Assembly: GCA_907163375.1 (NCBI GenBank) | Contig: CAJQUW010014747.1 | Location: 62,001-126,000, forward strand | Length of the DNA: 64,000 nucleotides | Reading direction: 5' to 3' | From: Prostheceraeus crozeri | Lineage: Eukaryota; Platyhelminthes; Polycladida; Euryleptidae | Program-made: the position numbers and the translations under genes | The notes under the pieces: generated by a model | Told to the model about the DNA's origin: nothing | Seen by the model: the letters and a program-made list of their open reading frames with translations, nothing else | Databases searched by the model: none | Shown: positions 36,032-46,051 of the stretch, in pieces | Numbering within the stretch: position 1 is the stretch's first letter | Layout of the letters: each line of letters opens with the position of its first letter

Positions 36032-36345
36032 TTTTGATGCAATCCTTGTCGATTTTAGAACAGTCATCTATGACCATGACACCACTGTATCACCGTCTCA
36101 TTGAAATGAGAAAGCATGATTATACAAGGCAGTGGATTCTTGTGTTGGAAAACTATTATCATCCAGTGATTGTAGAGAGATGATACATCGTTTGAGTAAT
36201 CCTATCATCATTCACGCAAACTGTGAAGATGTTGACTATATGCTATCTTATAATTGTAAACCAAAGCAGTTTGCAAATACACTTTCATCACTGATACATC
36301 ATTGTCTTCTTTCATTACCTTGCTTGGAGTTATGTATTCTACACG

Positions 36346-36663
36346 TTGCTTATGGGAAGCCTATTCGACTTAATCACAATTGATGCAAAGGCATTAAACT
36401 TTACAAGCATCGTCGTACAAACAGATTGTTCATGTCTGGCTCATAACATATCAGCAAACGACACAGCTGAACTGTTTCCATTGAACTATAATACCTCACT
36501 GAATGATACATTACAGCTACCCACACATGTATCTGCTTCTGACTATCCTACTGGTACTGTGGCTGTTCTCAGTGTATTACTTTTTACTAGTGCTGTACTC
36601 AATGTCTTCCTCTATTTCATTGCGTTTACGACGGTGATGTTTCGACGCTGCTGTCGTGTTTAA
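36346..36663 (+). CDS. predicted single-pass membrane protein (Polinton accessory)
   Basis: About 100 residues with several N-glycosylation-type sequons (NFT, NIS, NDT, NYT, NTS), then a hydrophobic helix (VAVLSVLLFTSAVLNVFLYF) and a short Cys/Arg tail (RRCCRV). This looks like a small glycosylated type I membrane protein, unrecognised. Further open fragments lie just upstream (36030-36383) and are not assigned. Confidence 0.45.
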   Translation: MLMGSLFDLITIDAKALNFTSIVVQTDCSCLAHNISANDTAELFPLNYNTSLNDTLQLPTHVSASDYPTGTVAVLSVLLFTSAVLNVFLYFIAFTTVMFRRCCRV

Positions 36664-36704
36664 GCACGGAACACTCTAACATCCACCTGTATCCACCTGT
36701 AAAA

Positions 36705-37104
36705 ATGGCTAGACGTCGTTCATCTCACCGTTCGCGCAGACAAAATTGTCAATCAAATGCAAACAAAAAAATTCTGTCTCACGCTTCGTCGCTTATTAAA
36801 ATTAAAACCATCTCATCGATGTGAGGCAATGAAGCTGGCAAACAATGCCTTCATTCGTAAAATGTGCGGGGAAATACGAAAAGTGCGTTATATGACATTA
36901 AATAGGAAAAAGGCCAATGCAATTGCCAGTCATGGTAAAGTTCTTCGCACCTAGAGCAATCCAAAAACATCAATTCCTACAAAGCGCAAGCTATTATCAC
37001 AGCGTGGTGGCTTCCTACCACTTTTAGCGCCTATCATCATGGCAGCTGCCGGTCCTGCTTTGGGAGGATTAGCTGCTCTCGCGAATAAAGCCATTAATGG
37101 ATAG
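36705..37104 (+). pseudogene. small basic virion-type protein region with GG motif (Polinton fossil part)
   Basis: The region encodes Arg/Lys-rich sequence (MARRRSSHRSRRQ near the start) and, near its end, LSQRGGFLPLLAPIIMAAAG. A basic stretch followed by GG and a hydrophobic helix resembles adenovirus core and pVI/pX-type precursors, which are cut after GG by the viral protease. The region is not one continuous frame and is treated as a fossil part. Confidence 0.5.
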
Positions 37105-37143
37105 ATACTAAGTTAAATGGTATGACTTTTCATCAAAATCAAC

Positions 37144-37764
37144 ATGGATTTCCGTTTACGCTGTAACCGCACTATGTGTATCTTAGGACCCTCTCATAGT
37201 GGGACGACACATTTAACACTGCAATTGTTGGAGCGTCGTAATGAGATTTTTGACTGCATACCGAATCGCGTTGTTTGGTGCTATGGAATTTATCAACATA
37301 ACTTACATCGTGAATTGGTTCGTAAGGGTTACTTGGTTCAACCGGGGATTATCAGCACTGCTGATATTCAACCCTATGATATTATCATTCTTGATGATTT
37401 ACTTAATGAGAGAAAGAACTCACAAGAAGTAACTGCTATGTTTACCAAGGCTGCTCATCACAAACCATGCTTTATCATTTTTATTATGCAAAATCTTTTT
37501 CCAAGTGGAAAGGAAGCACGGACTCGAAGTCTAAACATACATTACTACATAATCTTTAAAAATCCTCGTGATAAAAGTCAAGTTGAATTCCTATCTCGAC
37601 AAGTTCTTCCTCGCAAGTCAAAAGCCTTGATTGAAGTATTTGAGGCTGCTACGGAAAAACCCTATAATTATTTATTTTTGGACTTTACCCAGGAGTGTCC
37701 TGAGGATAATCGCTTACGCAGTCATCTCTTTGAGAAACCCATGATCATATATAAATTGTTATGA
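37144..37764 (+). CDS. packaging ATPase (FtsK/HerA, A32-like), Polinton part
   Basis: A 206-residue frame that looks whole. It has a P-loop region near the N-terminus (MCILGPSHSGTTHLTLQLL) and a Walker B-like strand (YDIIILDDLLNE), followed by the usual helix and the sensor-like strand (CFIIFIMQNLFP). Size and order fit the genome-packaging ATPases of Polintons and other DNA viruses of the PRD1-adenovirus lineage. Its stop overlaps the start of the next gene by four bases, as in a compact viral gene block. Confidence 0.85.
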   Translation: MDFRLRCNRTMCILGPSHSGTTHLTLQLLERRNEIFDCIPNRVVWCYGIYQHNLHRELVRKGYLVQPGIISTADIQPYDIIILDDLLNERKNSQEVTAMFTKAAHHKPCFIIFIMQNLFPSGKEARTRSLNIHYYIIFKNPRDKSQVEFLSRQVLPRKSKALIEVFEAATEKPYNYLFLDFTQECPEDNRLRSHLFEKPMIIYKLL

Positions 37765-38405
37765 GTGGTTTGCAACGCATGATTGCTATTCCACAAGAAG
37801 AATATATACATCTGACTACAATGCAGAGTGTTCATCAACCTTTGGCAAATCAAATGTCACAATTTAATCAGCAATATGAACAAGAAGCTGTACAAAGTAA
37901 AAATCCATATGATCGTTTGATAAAGCAGAGTTCTACCTTAGAAGAAATGAAACAATTGAAAGAAAAAATTCGCAATGATCTTTCGCTTGGTTCACCCAAA
38001 CCCTATCGCAATCGCGCACTGAACTTATATCGATATCTCGAACCCAACTTCAAAATCACACTACGAGGTGAAGTGGTAGGTGATGATGGTGCAGTCATTA
38101 GGGACTCAAGAGTGCAAGATTTAATTAATCATGCTGTTCGTGATCGTCGTCGTCACTTTACACCTACAGGATGGGAGTTCTTTTTAAAAAGTATGAAAAA
38201 ATTCAATGTTCCAAAGGCAATTCTTGGACGTGATACCTTACAGAAAATGGAAAATGTATCTACACCTAGGAAGAGAAGGTTGCAAAGTGTAAAGAGACCT
38301 AAAAAGAGAATCAAGCAAACTTTGGAAACACCCGAGAAGTTACCGAAGCGTATACCAAAACCTTCAACACGTTATCCATCATTGGATTTTATCAGAGACT
38401 TTTAA
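37761..38405 (+). CDS. conserved Polinton protein of unknown function
   Basis: A 214-residue frame overlapping the ATPase gene by four bases. It has a coiled-coil-like middle (EEMKQLKEKIRNDLSL), a segment RDRRRHFTPTGWEFFLKSMK, and a very basic tail with nuclear-localisation character (RRLQSVKRPKKRIKQ). I recall a similar 'NPTGW' protein next to the ATPase or integrase in other Polintons, but no function is known to me. Confidence 0.6.
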   Translation: MSGLQRMIAIPQEEYIHLTTMQSVHQPLANQMSQFNQQYEQEAVQSKNPYDRLIKQSSTLEEMKQLKEKIRNDLSLGSPKPYRNRALNLYRYLEPNFKITLRGEVVGDDGAVIRDSRVQDLINHAVRDRRRHFTPTGWEFFLKSMKKFNVPKAILGRDTLQKMENVSTPRKRRLQSVKRPKKRIKQTLETPEKLPKRIPKPSTRYPSLDFIRDF

Positions 38406-38665
38406 TGAAGAAGCTATGTTGCATCCCATGTTCAGAGTTGCCAAACATTCATGTGTCATTGAACTGCTTAAGTACATGTTGTAAAAGTGATTCATACAAG
38501 AAGGCTCAAAAAAGTAGCAAAAGCAGGTCTCAAACACAAACGTAAACCCTAGTGGAGAAAAAGACTGATACCTTGAGTAAAATAAACGATCCCTCTTAAT
38601 AGACGATGGATGAACATCTGAAATCAATCTACTAAAACCCAAAGCATTATGCAGGTTATGGTTCA

Positions 38666-39678
38666 GTGAAAAAGTTGTCACAAGCAAGTGGTTGTTCACA
38701 GAAACAAGTGAAGAGATGGCTAAAAGCTCAACCTGCATATACATTGCACACACAAGCTCGAAAACGTTATCCTACCCGTTCTTATACCCTTCATGATATT
38801 GATGAACAGCGGCAAGCAGATTTGGCTGATGTTTCTTTATTAGCTAAAAAGAATAAAGGCTATCGCTTTCTGCTAACTGTCATTGACTTTTTTTCTCGTT
38901 ATGCTTGGGTTCAACCACTCAAGACAAAGCGTGGTGAAGAAGTGGCCGAGGCTTTCCAAACCAAAATATTTTCAGTGAAGGACGCATTCCCACACGTATT
39001 CAGACTGATCAAGGGAAAGAGTTTGAAAACAGACATGTGCGTGCTTTATTTCGCGAACACAACATTGAGCTGTTTAGTGTGAAAAGTGCATACAAGGCTG
39101 CAGTGGTTGAACGCTGTAATCGTGCGCTGAAAACTCGTCTATGGCGCTGTTTCACTGCAAAAGTAACACAAAAGTGGACGGATGTATTACAAGATACTGT
39201 ACACGCTTACAATCATTCTGTTCATCGCATGATTGGTCACAAACCTACTGACATAACTCCAGACATGGTGGATACAATCCGTGAAATCAATGCTAATCGC
39301 AAGCAACCATCACAAGGTAAACGTGACATTCAGGTTGGTGACAAATTCGCATTTACAAGGGGAAAAGCGTGTTTGCGAAAGGATATCTTCCCAATTGGAC
39401 GGAAGAAATATTTACTGTCTCTGAGGTTAACAAAAAAATTCAAGCCCACTACCTACAAGCTTCGTGATTATCATGGTGAAGAGATTGAAGGGAGTTTTTA
39501 TCGTCATGAGATAACGCCCATCACCAAAGAAGATGATGACTACATGGTTGAAAAGATACTTCGTCACCAAATGCGACAAGGGGAAAAGTGGAGCCTGGTG
39601 AAATGGGCTGGCTATCCAAATTCAATGAACAGTTGGATTCGTCATTCTGACCTTTATCGTGTTGGTCAACGTTCCTAA
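38666..39678 (+). pseudogene. retroviral-type integrase with chromodomain (Polinton fossil part)
   Basis: The first part encodes an RNase H-fold integrase core (YRFLLTVIDFFSRYAWVQPL, then KTKRGEEVAEAF, and later VERCNRALKTRLWRC). The C-terminal part has an SH3-like region followed by a chromodomain (EKILRHQMRQGEKWSLVKWA, then GYPNSMNSWI). This order (zinc-binding region, core, chromodomain) is the standard Polinton integrase, which joins the element ends to target DNA and produces the 6-bp duplication. The part is broken and treated as a fossil. Confidence 0.85.
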
Positions 39679-39719
39679 GCAAAGTAATGAATTGTGTAAA
39701 TATAAATAAATAAATACCT

Positions 39720-40109
39720 ATGGATCAAACTGCTACGTTTTATTCTGCTCCCTCCTATGTTAGTCATGGAGCTGGCTTTCCCGTTTATGCTGGATCGAGA
39801 CGTCAAAAAGGGGGTAGTCTATTGGGTGCTGTCAAAGGTATGATGCTCCCCACTATCGCAAATGTGGGAAAATCAGCTTTAAAGGAAGCTGTAGGATTAG
39901 CAGCAGATGTGGCAAGTGATGCACTTTCAGGAAGATTGCCGATTCGTGAATCGCTAAAGCGTCATGGAATACAGCGTTTGAAGAATGTCGGTAAGGCTGG
40001 TATCAGGTCTGTCATCAGTCATATCAATCCACTCTCTACTTCAGGCAAGCGTAAGCGAAGAGCATCTCGTATGCCTCCTAGCAAACGCAGACGACGTGGA
40101 CTGTTTTAA
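39720..40109 (+). CDS. small basic core-type protein with GG motif (Polinton part)
   Basis: A 129-residue frame that looks whole. It has YAGSRRQKGGSLLGAVKGMM near the N-terminus, an amphipathic middle and a strongly basic tail (GKRKRRASRMPPSKRRRRGL). The GG followed by a hydrophobic amphipathic stretch resembles a protease-processed adenovirus pVI/pX-type precursor, and the tail suggests DNA binding. It lies directly before the capsid gene. Confidence 0.6.
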   Translation: MDQTATFYSAPSYVSHGAGFPVYAGSRRQKGGSLLGAVKGMMLPTIANVGKSALKEAVGLAADVASDALSGRLPIRESLKRHGIQRLKNVGKAGIRSVISHINPLSTSGKRKRRASRMPPSKRRRRGLF

Positions 40110-40111
40110 AT

Positions 40112-41392
40112 ATGGTATGTAAAACTTCATCCCTTTGCTTATTTGACAGAACACCTATACAGACGGATATCATTAGAAATTATGTATCCATTCTCAATCC
40201 ACAGACAAGTATCGATTCCGGTAGTGTCATTGAGTTTTTAATGCCAGGAAATGATGGTGAGTACATCGATGTAAATGACATCAATCTACATGTTAAGTTT
40301 AAGATATTAAATAAGGACGGTACAAACACTGACGACAAGAATAAAGTAGCCGTGAATAACTTGGCAATAGCAACGCTCTTCAAGGATGTATCATTGACCA
40401 TTGGTGAAACTCGGGTTGAAGGTGGTCAACACAGTTATCCCTATCTCGGTTATTTTTCAACAGTCATGCAGTTCCAGCCACAAGCACAAAAGAGTCACAT
40501 GGCTGTTATGGGTTGGTGTAAAGATGAAGCTGGTAAATTTGATAGTGACAAAAACAAGGGATTTGTCACTCGTGAAAAGTGGACTGCAGAAAGTAGGGTG
40601 TGTGAATTATATGGTCCCCTATACTTGGACTTTTTACGTCAATCACGTTTCTTAATGTCAAAAGTAGACATGCGAGTTCATCTCTTGCCGAACGAGCCTA
40701 AATTTCTATTGAATACTTATGGAGCAAAGACTGAATTTAAGATTGTGTTTGAAAGTGTTAGACTTTATGTGCGACGAATGACAGTGAATCCTTCGGTGAT
40801 TAATGGTCACGAGATGGGTTTGAAGAAGTATGATGTTCTTTATGATGTAAATCATACTGAAATCCATAGTTTCACCATTCCTCGTGCACAAAAGAGCTTT
40901 GTTAAAGATAGTTTGTTTCCTATACAATCACCAAAAATGATCATTGTGGGATTGATTGCAAATGATGCATACAATGGTAATATATCGAAGAATCCCCTCA
41001 ACTTTGAACACTTTGGTTTAAATCAAATCGGATTGTATCGTGATACTGATTGTATTCCTGGTATTCCTTTTTGCCCAGACTTTGCTAATGGACATTATTC
41101 TCGCTCATATCAAAATACTATGGAGACCTTTAAATACTGGAAAACTGATGACACCAATGGTTTGACCTATGATGTATTTGCTAATGGTTATACGCTTTAT
41201 GCATTTGATTTGACAGCAAACAATGAAGCAGGTGCTTCTTATCGTCCGGGAACTGCCACGAAGGGTCTTAAACTAGAATTCTTTTTTGAAAAAGATTTGA
41301 CGAAAACAGTCAATGTATTCATCTATGCTGTGTTCGATTCCACCATTCGAATTAACAGGCTACGTGACGCTTCCGCTTCTTATGCAAGTTAA
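40112..41392 (+). CDS. major capsid protein, double jelly-roll type (Polinton part)
   Basis: A 426-residue frame that looks whole. Recognisable stretches are VIEFLMPGNDGEYIDVNDIN, LHVKFKIL, a YPYLGYFSTVMQ segment, RQSRFLMSKVDMRVHLLPNE, RRMTVNPSVINGHEMGL and NPLNFEHFGLNQIGLYRD. This is the family often annotated as F54H12.2-like in animal genomes and identified as the Polinton major capsid protein. Its stop overlaps the protease start by one base. Confidence 0.85.
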   Translation: MVCKTSSLCLFDRTPIQTDIIRNYVSILNPQTSIDSGSVIEFLMPGNDGEYIDVNDINLHVKFKILNKDGTNTDDKNKVAVNNLAIATLFKDVSLTIGETRVEGGQHSYPYLGYFSTVMQFQPQAQKSHMAVMGWCKDEAGKFDSDKNKGFVTREKWTAESRVCELYGPLYLDFLRQSRFLMSKVDMRVHLLPNEPKFLLNTYGAKTEFKIVFESVRLYVRRMTVNPSVINGHEMGLKKYDVLYDVNHTEIHSFTIPRAQKSFVKDSLFPIQSPKMIIVGLIANDAYNGNISKNPLNFEHFGLNQIGLYRDTDCIPGIPFCPDFANGHYSRSYQNTMETFKYWKTDDTNGLTYDVFANGYTLYAFDLTANNEAGASYRPGTATKGLKLEFFFEKDLTKTVNVFIYAVFDSTIRINRLRDASASYAS

Positions 41393-41853
41393 TGAGTTGG
41401 TTATCTGATACAGAGCTAGAGAGAGTCGTTCAAGAACATGGTGATGAACGCACTGTTGCAGCATTTCGAGGTGTGTTTTCCATTAATAATATGCGCACAG
41501 TTTTACCAAAGCCACCCTCATTCATTATCATGAATACTGATACAGCACACTTACCCGGCAAACACTGGAAAGTATTATTAATTGATAAAAACTATTGCGG
41601 TGAAATCTTTGATTCATTGGCCTTACCAAACTGTGATCATGTTACACGCTTCATGAACCGTCATTCACGAAAATGGATTTGCAATGCGTTGGCCTATCAA
41701 CATCCTTTGTCTCCAACATGTGGAGCCTATGCCCTCTACTTTGTAATGCAACGACTACATTATGACTCTTTACATGACATTTGTAAACATTTTTCACATG
41801 ATATCCTTGTCAATGAAAAGCGCATTCGTAACTTTTATAAAAGCCTTCAATAA
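41392..41853 (+). CDS. adenain-like maturation cysteine protease (Polinton part)
   Basis: A 153-residue frame that looks whole. It shows a His motif (LPGKHWKVLLID), an acidic position in the following strand (YCGEIFDSLALPN), and a Cys motif (YQHPLSPTCGAYALYFVMQR) in the order of adenovirus-type C5 proteases. In Polintons the enzyme is thought to process capsid and core precursors, probably after GG sites like those in the two basic proteins upstream. Confidence 0.88.
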   Translation: MSWLSDTELERVVQEHGDERTVAAFRGVFSINNMRTVLPKPPSFIIMNTDTAHLPGKHWKVLLIDKNYCGEIFDSLALPNCDHVTRFMNRHSRKWICNALAYQHPLSPTCGAYALYFVMQRLHYDSLHDICKHFSHDILVNEKRIRNFYKSLQ

Positions 41854-42389
41854 GTATGTATGATTAAAATTTGTTTTCTTTATTATACTTCAATGGAAAA
41901 GTAGATGATGTGATTGAATATGTTGTATTTAGTCATCAAACATGAACAGGTAGAGATAAGAAGACATTGTTCACTTGTCACACTCATGCTTATGAGTGTT
42001 GGTTTGTTGAAGGTAAGTCATTATGCGAGGATGTATACGTTCTCTATACTTGTTCCAACTTTAAGATGTAAAATGTATAACACCATATTGATCATGAAGA
42101 GCAATGAAATCTCGTCGAATAATGAATAGACGCCCACCTAGAGGGATATAGTACATTGGATGATGCATGATATGTAAAGCATCGTGGAGGTTATCCATTT
42201 GAAAAGGGGATAAACTTATTTTAACGTGTCGATGAGTATCGTAAAAGGTAATGCGTCGAGCCTTCCATGTAACGTGACACTGAGAAGAGAGCTTGGCAAT
42301 CATGGTTAGTTTTAGACACAGCAAAACGTTTGCTTAGTCTTCTCGTTTAAGCAAAGCATTCATAAGAAATGGACAAAGTCATGTAAAGA

Positions 42390-42935
42390 TTGATCATCAT
42401 ATTATCATTTGCAATAGTGACATTAGCGGGACAAGGATTAGATGATGCAGTTCGTCTCATCAAATCACCTATTCATGCAACAAGACCTATTGAAGATGTA
42501 ATTCTTTCTGGCATAGCTGATCCTTGGCAAAATCATGCTTACAAACTTCAGATTTTACGTCAGCGAATGGGTCATGCGTGGGAAATGGTGTTAATAGATT
42601 ATGGCTTTAAGCGATCGCCTGTAGGCGGCATCGATTTGATCAATCCTGTACGTCGCATTGCAATGGAATTAAAAAATAGCTGTCGTGTGAGCTCATCAAT
42701 AAAACGCGAAATATTTCATACCCTTGCAGATTTTAAACGTAGAAGACCAAGATATCAAGTCATATTTGGTTGTATCAACTATCGCATTATGAAAGACGGC
42801 GGCACAAGCATACGTAGGAGAGTGCATTATGTGAAAGGGCAATCACTCTTAACCAAATTCCTAGGACGACAGAAAGTGCCTACTGTGAACAGATTGAAAG
42901 CACCAGTTCGCTATGTCATGCGACATAACGCCTAA
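42390..42935 (+). CDS. putative PD-(D/E)XK nuclease-like protein (Polinton accessory)
   Basis: A 181-residue frame that looks whole. A central segment has WEMVLIDYGF, then VGGIDLINP, RRIAMELKNSCRVSSSI and, 30 residues on, RYQVIFGCIN. The D...ExK arrangement on consecutive strands is the signature of the restriction-endonuclease fold. A nuclease could act in genome resolution, packaging or exclusion of other DNA. This is an inference, and the family assignment needs a profile search. The N-terminus is hydrophobic (MIIILSFAIVTLA), so the true start may lie at a later codon. Confidence 0.5.
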   Translation: MIIILSFAIVTLAGQGLDDAVRLIKSPIHATRPIEDVILSGIADPWQNHAYKLQILRQRMGHAWEMVLIDYGFKRSPVGGIDLINPVRRIAMELKNSCRVSSSIKREIFHTLADFKRRRPRYQVIFGCINYRIMKDGGTSIRRRVHYVKGQSLLTKFLGRQKVPTVNRLKAPVRYVMRHNA

Positions 42936-42965
42936 GCAAACGACGCTTTATGTTGATACTTTAAC

Positions 42966-44602
42966 ATGGAGTTTACAGCAGTGTTTCCCAGTAATGCTCA
43001 ACCTGAGCGATATGAAAATACAGCTGCCGAGTTTGAGACTGATTTACCACAGAAGATTGACTTACATGGTGATTGGGAAGTGGCCCTGCAAGATTTGAGC
43101 TATGTGAATAATATAAGAACCATTGCCAACGAAGAGATTACATTAGGCACTGCAACGAATCAAGACTTGTACTTTTAAACCTAGAGCGAAATGATAAAGT
43201 ACATACCTACAACTTGAATGAACATGCAGCAGAGTGGAATTCTATTCCTACAGTAAACACCCGTCGGGGAAAGCGAGCTGTTGATGGTTGTTATGTAAAT
43301 GGCCCTAATTTAATTATCACTGCAGATACATACATACCCATTGCTAAAAATGCTTCACCCCTGAAATGGAAACAACCTGCAAACCCATCATTTCGTCATC
43401 GTTTAGAGCAAACATAGTATTATATGAAACTTCAACGCCTATTGAATGTTATGAATGATTTGGCAAAGGATCTATGGTTCTAGCAGATGGATCCAAATTC
43501 ACATGAAGTTACACTCTACATGACACCGACTACTATTTCCCATGGATTTTATGTGAGTGGACCTCTGCAAAGGATATTGAATCTTAAATCACGTTTCTTT
43601 CTACCCATTGCAAAATTTGCAGAAGTAAAAGGAGGTGGCGCCTTCCTTTTGAGAGCTCAAGTGTCCATGAAAGTATCAAAGCAGATTAAGAAATATCCAA
43701 ATTGGCACAGGAAAATATTTAATATTACCCTTCTTCCCCTTGATCGCATGCATGAGCGCTTTGTGCTTTTTAAATCTGGTACTGTTGATGACTTGATCAA
43801 ACAGGTAAATGAAATAAATGGATTATCTATGTCCATCACTCGAGTACACAATAAAGGGAGGATTGATTTCCGAAATGATTATGAGCGTTCACACATTGGA
43901 TTTGTTCACATCAATTCTAAATTTCGCGATTTGCTCTCTTTAAAAACAGACGTCTTATGGTCATACCATGAATGGGGGAATGTGAAAATAACATCTGAAC
44001 AGCAATCCGATTGCCGGATTGTCCTTTATTTCAAACGCACAGACCCTGTTTTACGTCCCAGTCTTACATGGAAGCCAAATGAAAAGTAACCGATACCGCC
44101 AAAGCATTATAGCAATGGCTATGATGTTTGTACATGCTTGAACAAGGGTGTATCAAATCTACACTCATATCATTTTGACTATGATCCTAAAGAAAACACA
44201 TTCTGTATCAGTGTACATGGTTAAACGGTCATTCACATTTCAAAAGAGTTAACAAAGATTTTAGGATGCAAACGTGACATATTCTACGACGAGAAGTACT
44301 GTGGCTCAACATCCTTGCTCGATATGAATATCAATCACTTTTACACTTACACAAACTTTATCCATTCAACACAAGTTGGTGGTCAAATGGTTCCCCTTTT
44401 CAGATATATTCCTATTGACAGTGGCGACTTTGGTGTGACCATGCACAGGGAGTTCCTGAACAAGGTATACATTCCAGTCAATGTATCACGATTATCCCAT
44501 TGCAAATTTGGTATCTATGATGACAGTGGTAATCCTATTCAATTCATTGGTGGTCGTACTGTCTTAACACTTCATTTTCGTCAGATAACATCAAATCACT
44601 AA
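42966..44602 (+). pseudogene. penton/minor-capsid-like region (Polinton fossil part)
   Basis: The region begins MEFTAVFPSNAQPERYENTA and continues LPQKIDLHGDWEVALQDLSY, a very characteristic 'LPxxIxLxGxWEVALxxIxY' start shared by a conserved Polinton virion-type protein near the capsid gene. Later segments include MTPTTISHGFYVSGPLQRIL and near the end CKFGIYDDSGNPIQFIGGRT, consistent with the C-terminal part of the same protein. The part is broken in a few places and is treated as a fossil. The exact structural role (penton or other minor capsid protein) is uncertain. Confidence 0.65.
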
Positions 44603-44709
44603 TGTTGCGTGTGGCGCAGTCAATGTCTTTTCTTTCTTGATTAGGTGGCCGTTAAGGCCGTGGTCTCATAAAGACCGTTTGGGGCATTCTCTGGTCTCAT
44701 CAAGGCTTT

Positions 44710-44889
44710 TCACTCCTGAAAGTCAGCCTCGTTTGTGAAAGGCTCACTCTCAACCGTTTGTAGAGTGAGCTGCTTGCAGCCTTCAATCATTTGTCTCTCT
44801 TCCTCTTTTTGTTGAAACTTTCTCTCAACTTCCTTCTTCGTAGGAGTTGAGCTAGCAAGAGGTGTGAATGTTTCCTCTGTGTCGGACAT
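44710..44889 (-). CDS. small Polinton accessory protein, unknown
   Basis: 59 residues beginning MSDTEETFTPLASSTPTKKE, highly charged. The ATG at 44889 is preferred over an upstream in-frame ATG because a TATA box (TATATAAA on the minus strand, 44921-44930) lies about 35 bp ahead of it. It is divergent from the gene at 45045. Confidence 0.5.
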   Translation of the reverse strand: MSDTEETFTPLASSTPTKKEVERKFQQKEEERQMIEGCKQLTLQTVESEPFTNEADFQE

Positions 44890-45044
44890 GACTATGATAG
44901 TGAAATGCAAGACACTCCTCTTTATATATGAGAATGATACATTGTGATTGATAAATGGCTGTCGTCCAATGAGAGAGCGCGAAGCAGGGAGAGAGAATCT
45001 ATATAAGTGCGGTGCAATGACCATTTCCTCATAATATCATTAAA
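44890..45044. promoter_or_regulatory. divergent promoter with two TATA boxes (Polinton 1)
   Basis: The 155 bp between two divergent starts holds a minus-strand TATATAAA at 44921-44930 and a plus-strand TATATAAG at 45000-45007, each about 35-40 bp from its ATG. There is a CCAAT at 44966-44970 between them. Confidence 0.65.
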
Positions 45045-45485
45045 ATGGATCCGCCACCGAACACCTATGCCTTACTCATGCCCAATGCCCCAGCCAAGAG
45101 GCAAGTAAAAACCATTTACGATGGTGAGGTCGAGCCGCTACAGTTGGATGAGGAAATCATCATCATTTCCGACGATGAAGAGGACAGTACTGATACAATC
45201 AGGGCTGCCTTCCTGAGTGTGTCTCCAAAGGGCGTTATGATGGAACGATGTGTTGAGACTCTCCGGAGCTGGCTAGACCTCTTCTCTCCTTCTAGTCAGC
45301 CCCGCAATCAAGAAGAGTTTGACTTGGTAGACGTCATGTACCGTCTTATTACAAAACGTATTGCTTTTATTTCTTTTCAATTAATGTGTATCATGACAGT
45401 GTTGTTTTTCCTTCATATAAACTGCATGGCTTCGAAAGGATCATCGAGTAAGCATAGTGTCGATTGGGAGCTATTGTTAGAATAA
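45045..45485 (+). CDS. Polinton accessory protein with SUMO-interacting-type motif and membrane helix
   Basis: 146 residues. LDEEIIIISDDEEDSTD at about residues 31-47 is a textbook SUMO-interacting motif: four aliphatic residues followed by Ser and acidic residues. A hydrophobic helix (FISFQLMCIMTVLFFLHINC) follows near the C-terminus. Neither half matches a family that I know. TATA box at 45000. Interaction with host SUMO conjugates is an inference. Confidence 0.5.
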   Translation: MDPPPNTYALLMPNAPAKRQVKTIYDGEVEPLQLDEEIIIISDDEEDSTDTIRAAFLSVSPKGVMMERCVETLRSWLDLFSPSSQPRNQEEFDLVDVMYRLITKRIAFISFQLMCIMTVLFFLHINCMASKGSSSKHSVDWELLLE

Positions 45486-45799
45486 GATATCCTATCATCT
45501 AGACACTTAACACAGTTACTAGAAATCATTCAACATATGAAACATGATTTTAGGTGAATCAATTGAAGCAACGTTATCTGAGAATGAGCTATGAGTTCTG
45601 CTTGTCACTCTTACACCACACGTATACAAAATCATTTTCCATCTTCTCTCATGGTGTGATCCCTTTTGATAGAAAAGTAGACCGATAATAAATGTGTTAA
45701 CTAACCCCATATCTAAATTCCTCCATTTATTTCCATTTCTAGATCAATAAATTGCGAAACAAAGTATGTAGGTTTATTTATAATTGAATCACATATACT

Positions 45800-46051
45800 T
45801 TACAGCGAGGAAAAGTCAAGCGGAATAACCTCTAAGTCACTGTACACTTTATAGCACCTTGGTCGTTTTGGAGCGTCGGGCACTTTTCGAACACGCGCCG
45901 TTTTTGGTGTGAATTCACCATCAGCCCACACAATTTTTTCAATGACGACTTTCTTGCGGGACTCCTCCTCTTGTTCACACTTGTCTTGATCCCACTCGTC
46001 AATGACTTCAAATATTTGGTTAAATATTTCCAATGCTTGAGAATTTGACAT
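45800..46051 (-). CDS. small acidic Polinton accessory protein, unknown
   Basis: 83 residues beginning MSNSQALEIFNQIFEVIDEW, an acidic helix, then a basic middle (KRPRCYKVYS). A TATA box (TATATAAG on the minus strand) lies at about 46103-46110, some 55 bp upstream. No family is recognised. Confidence 0.5.
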   Translation of the reverse strand: MSNSQALEIFNQIFEVIDEWDQDKCEQEEESRKKVVIEKIVWADGEFTPKTARVRKVPDAPKRPRCYKVYSDLEVIPLDFSSL

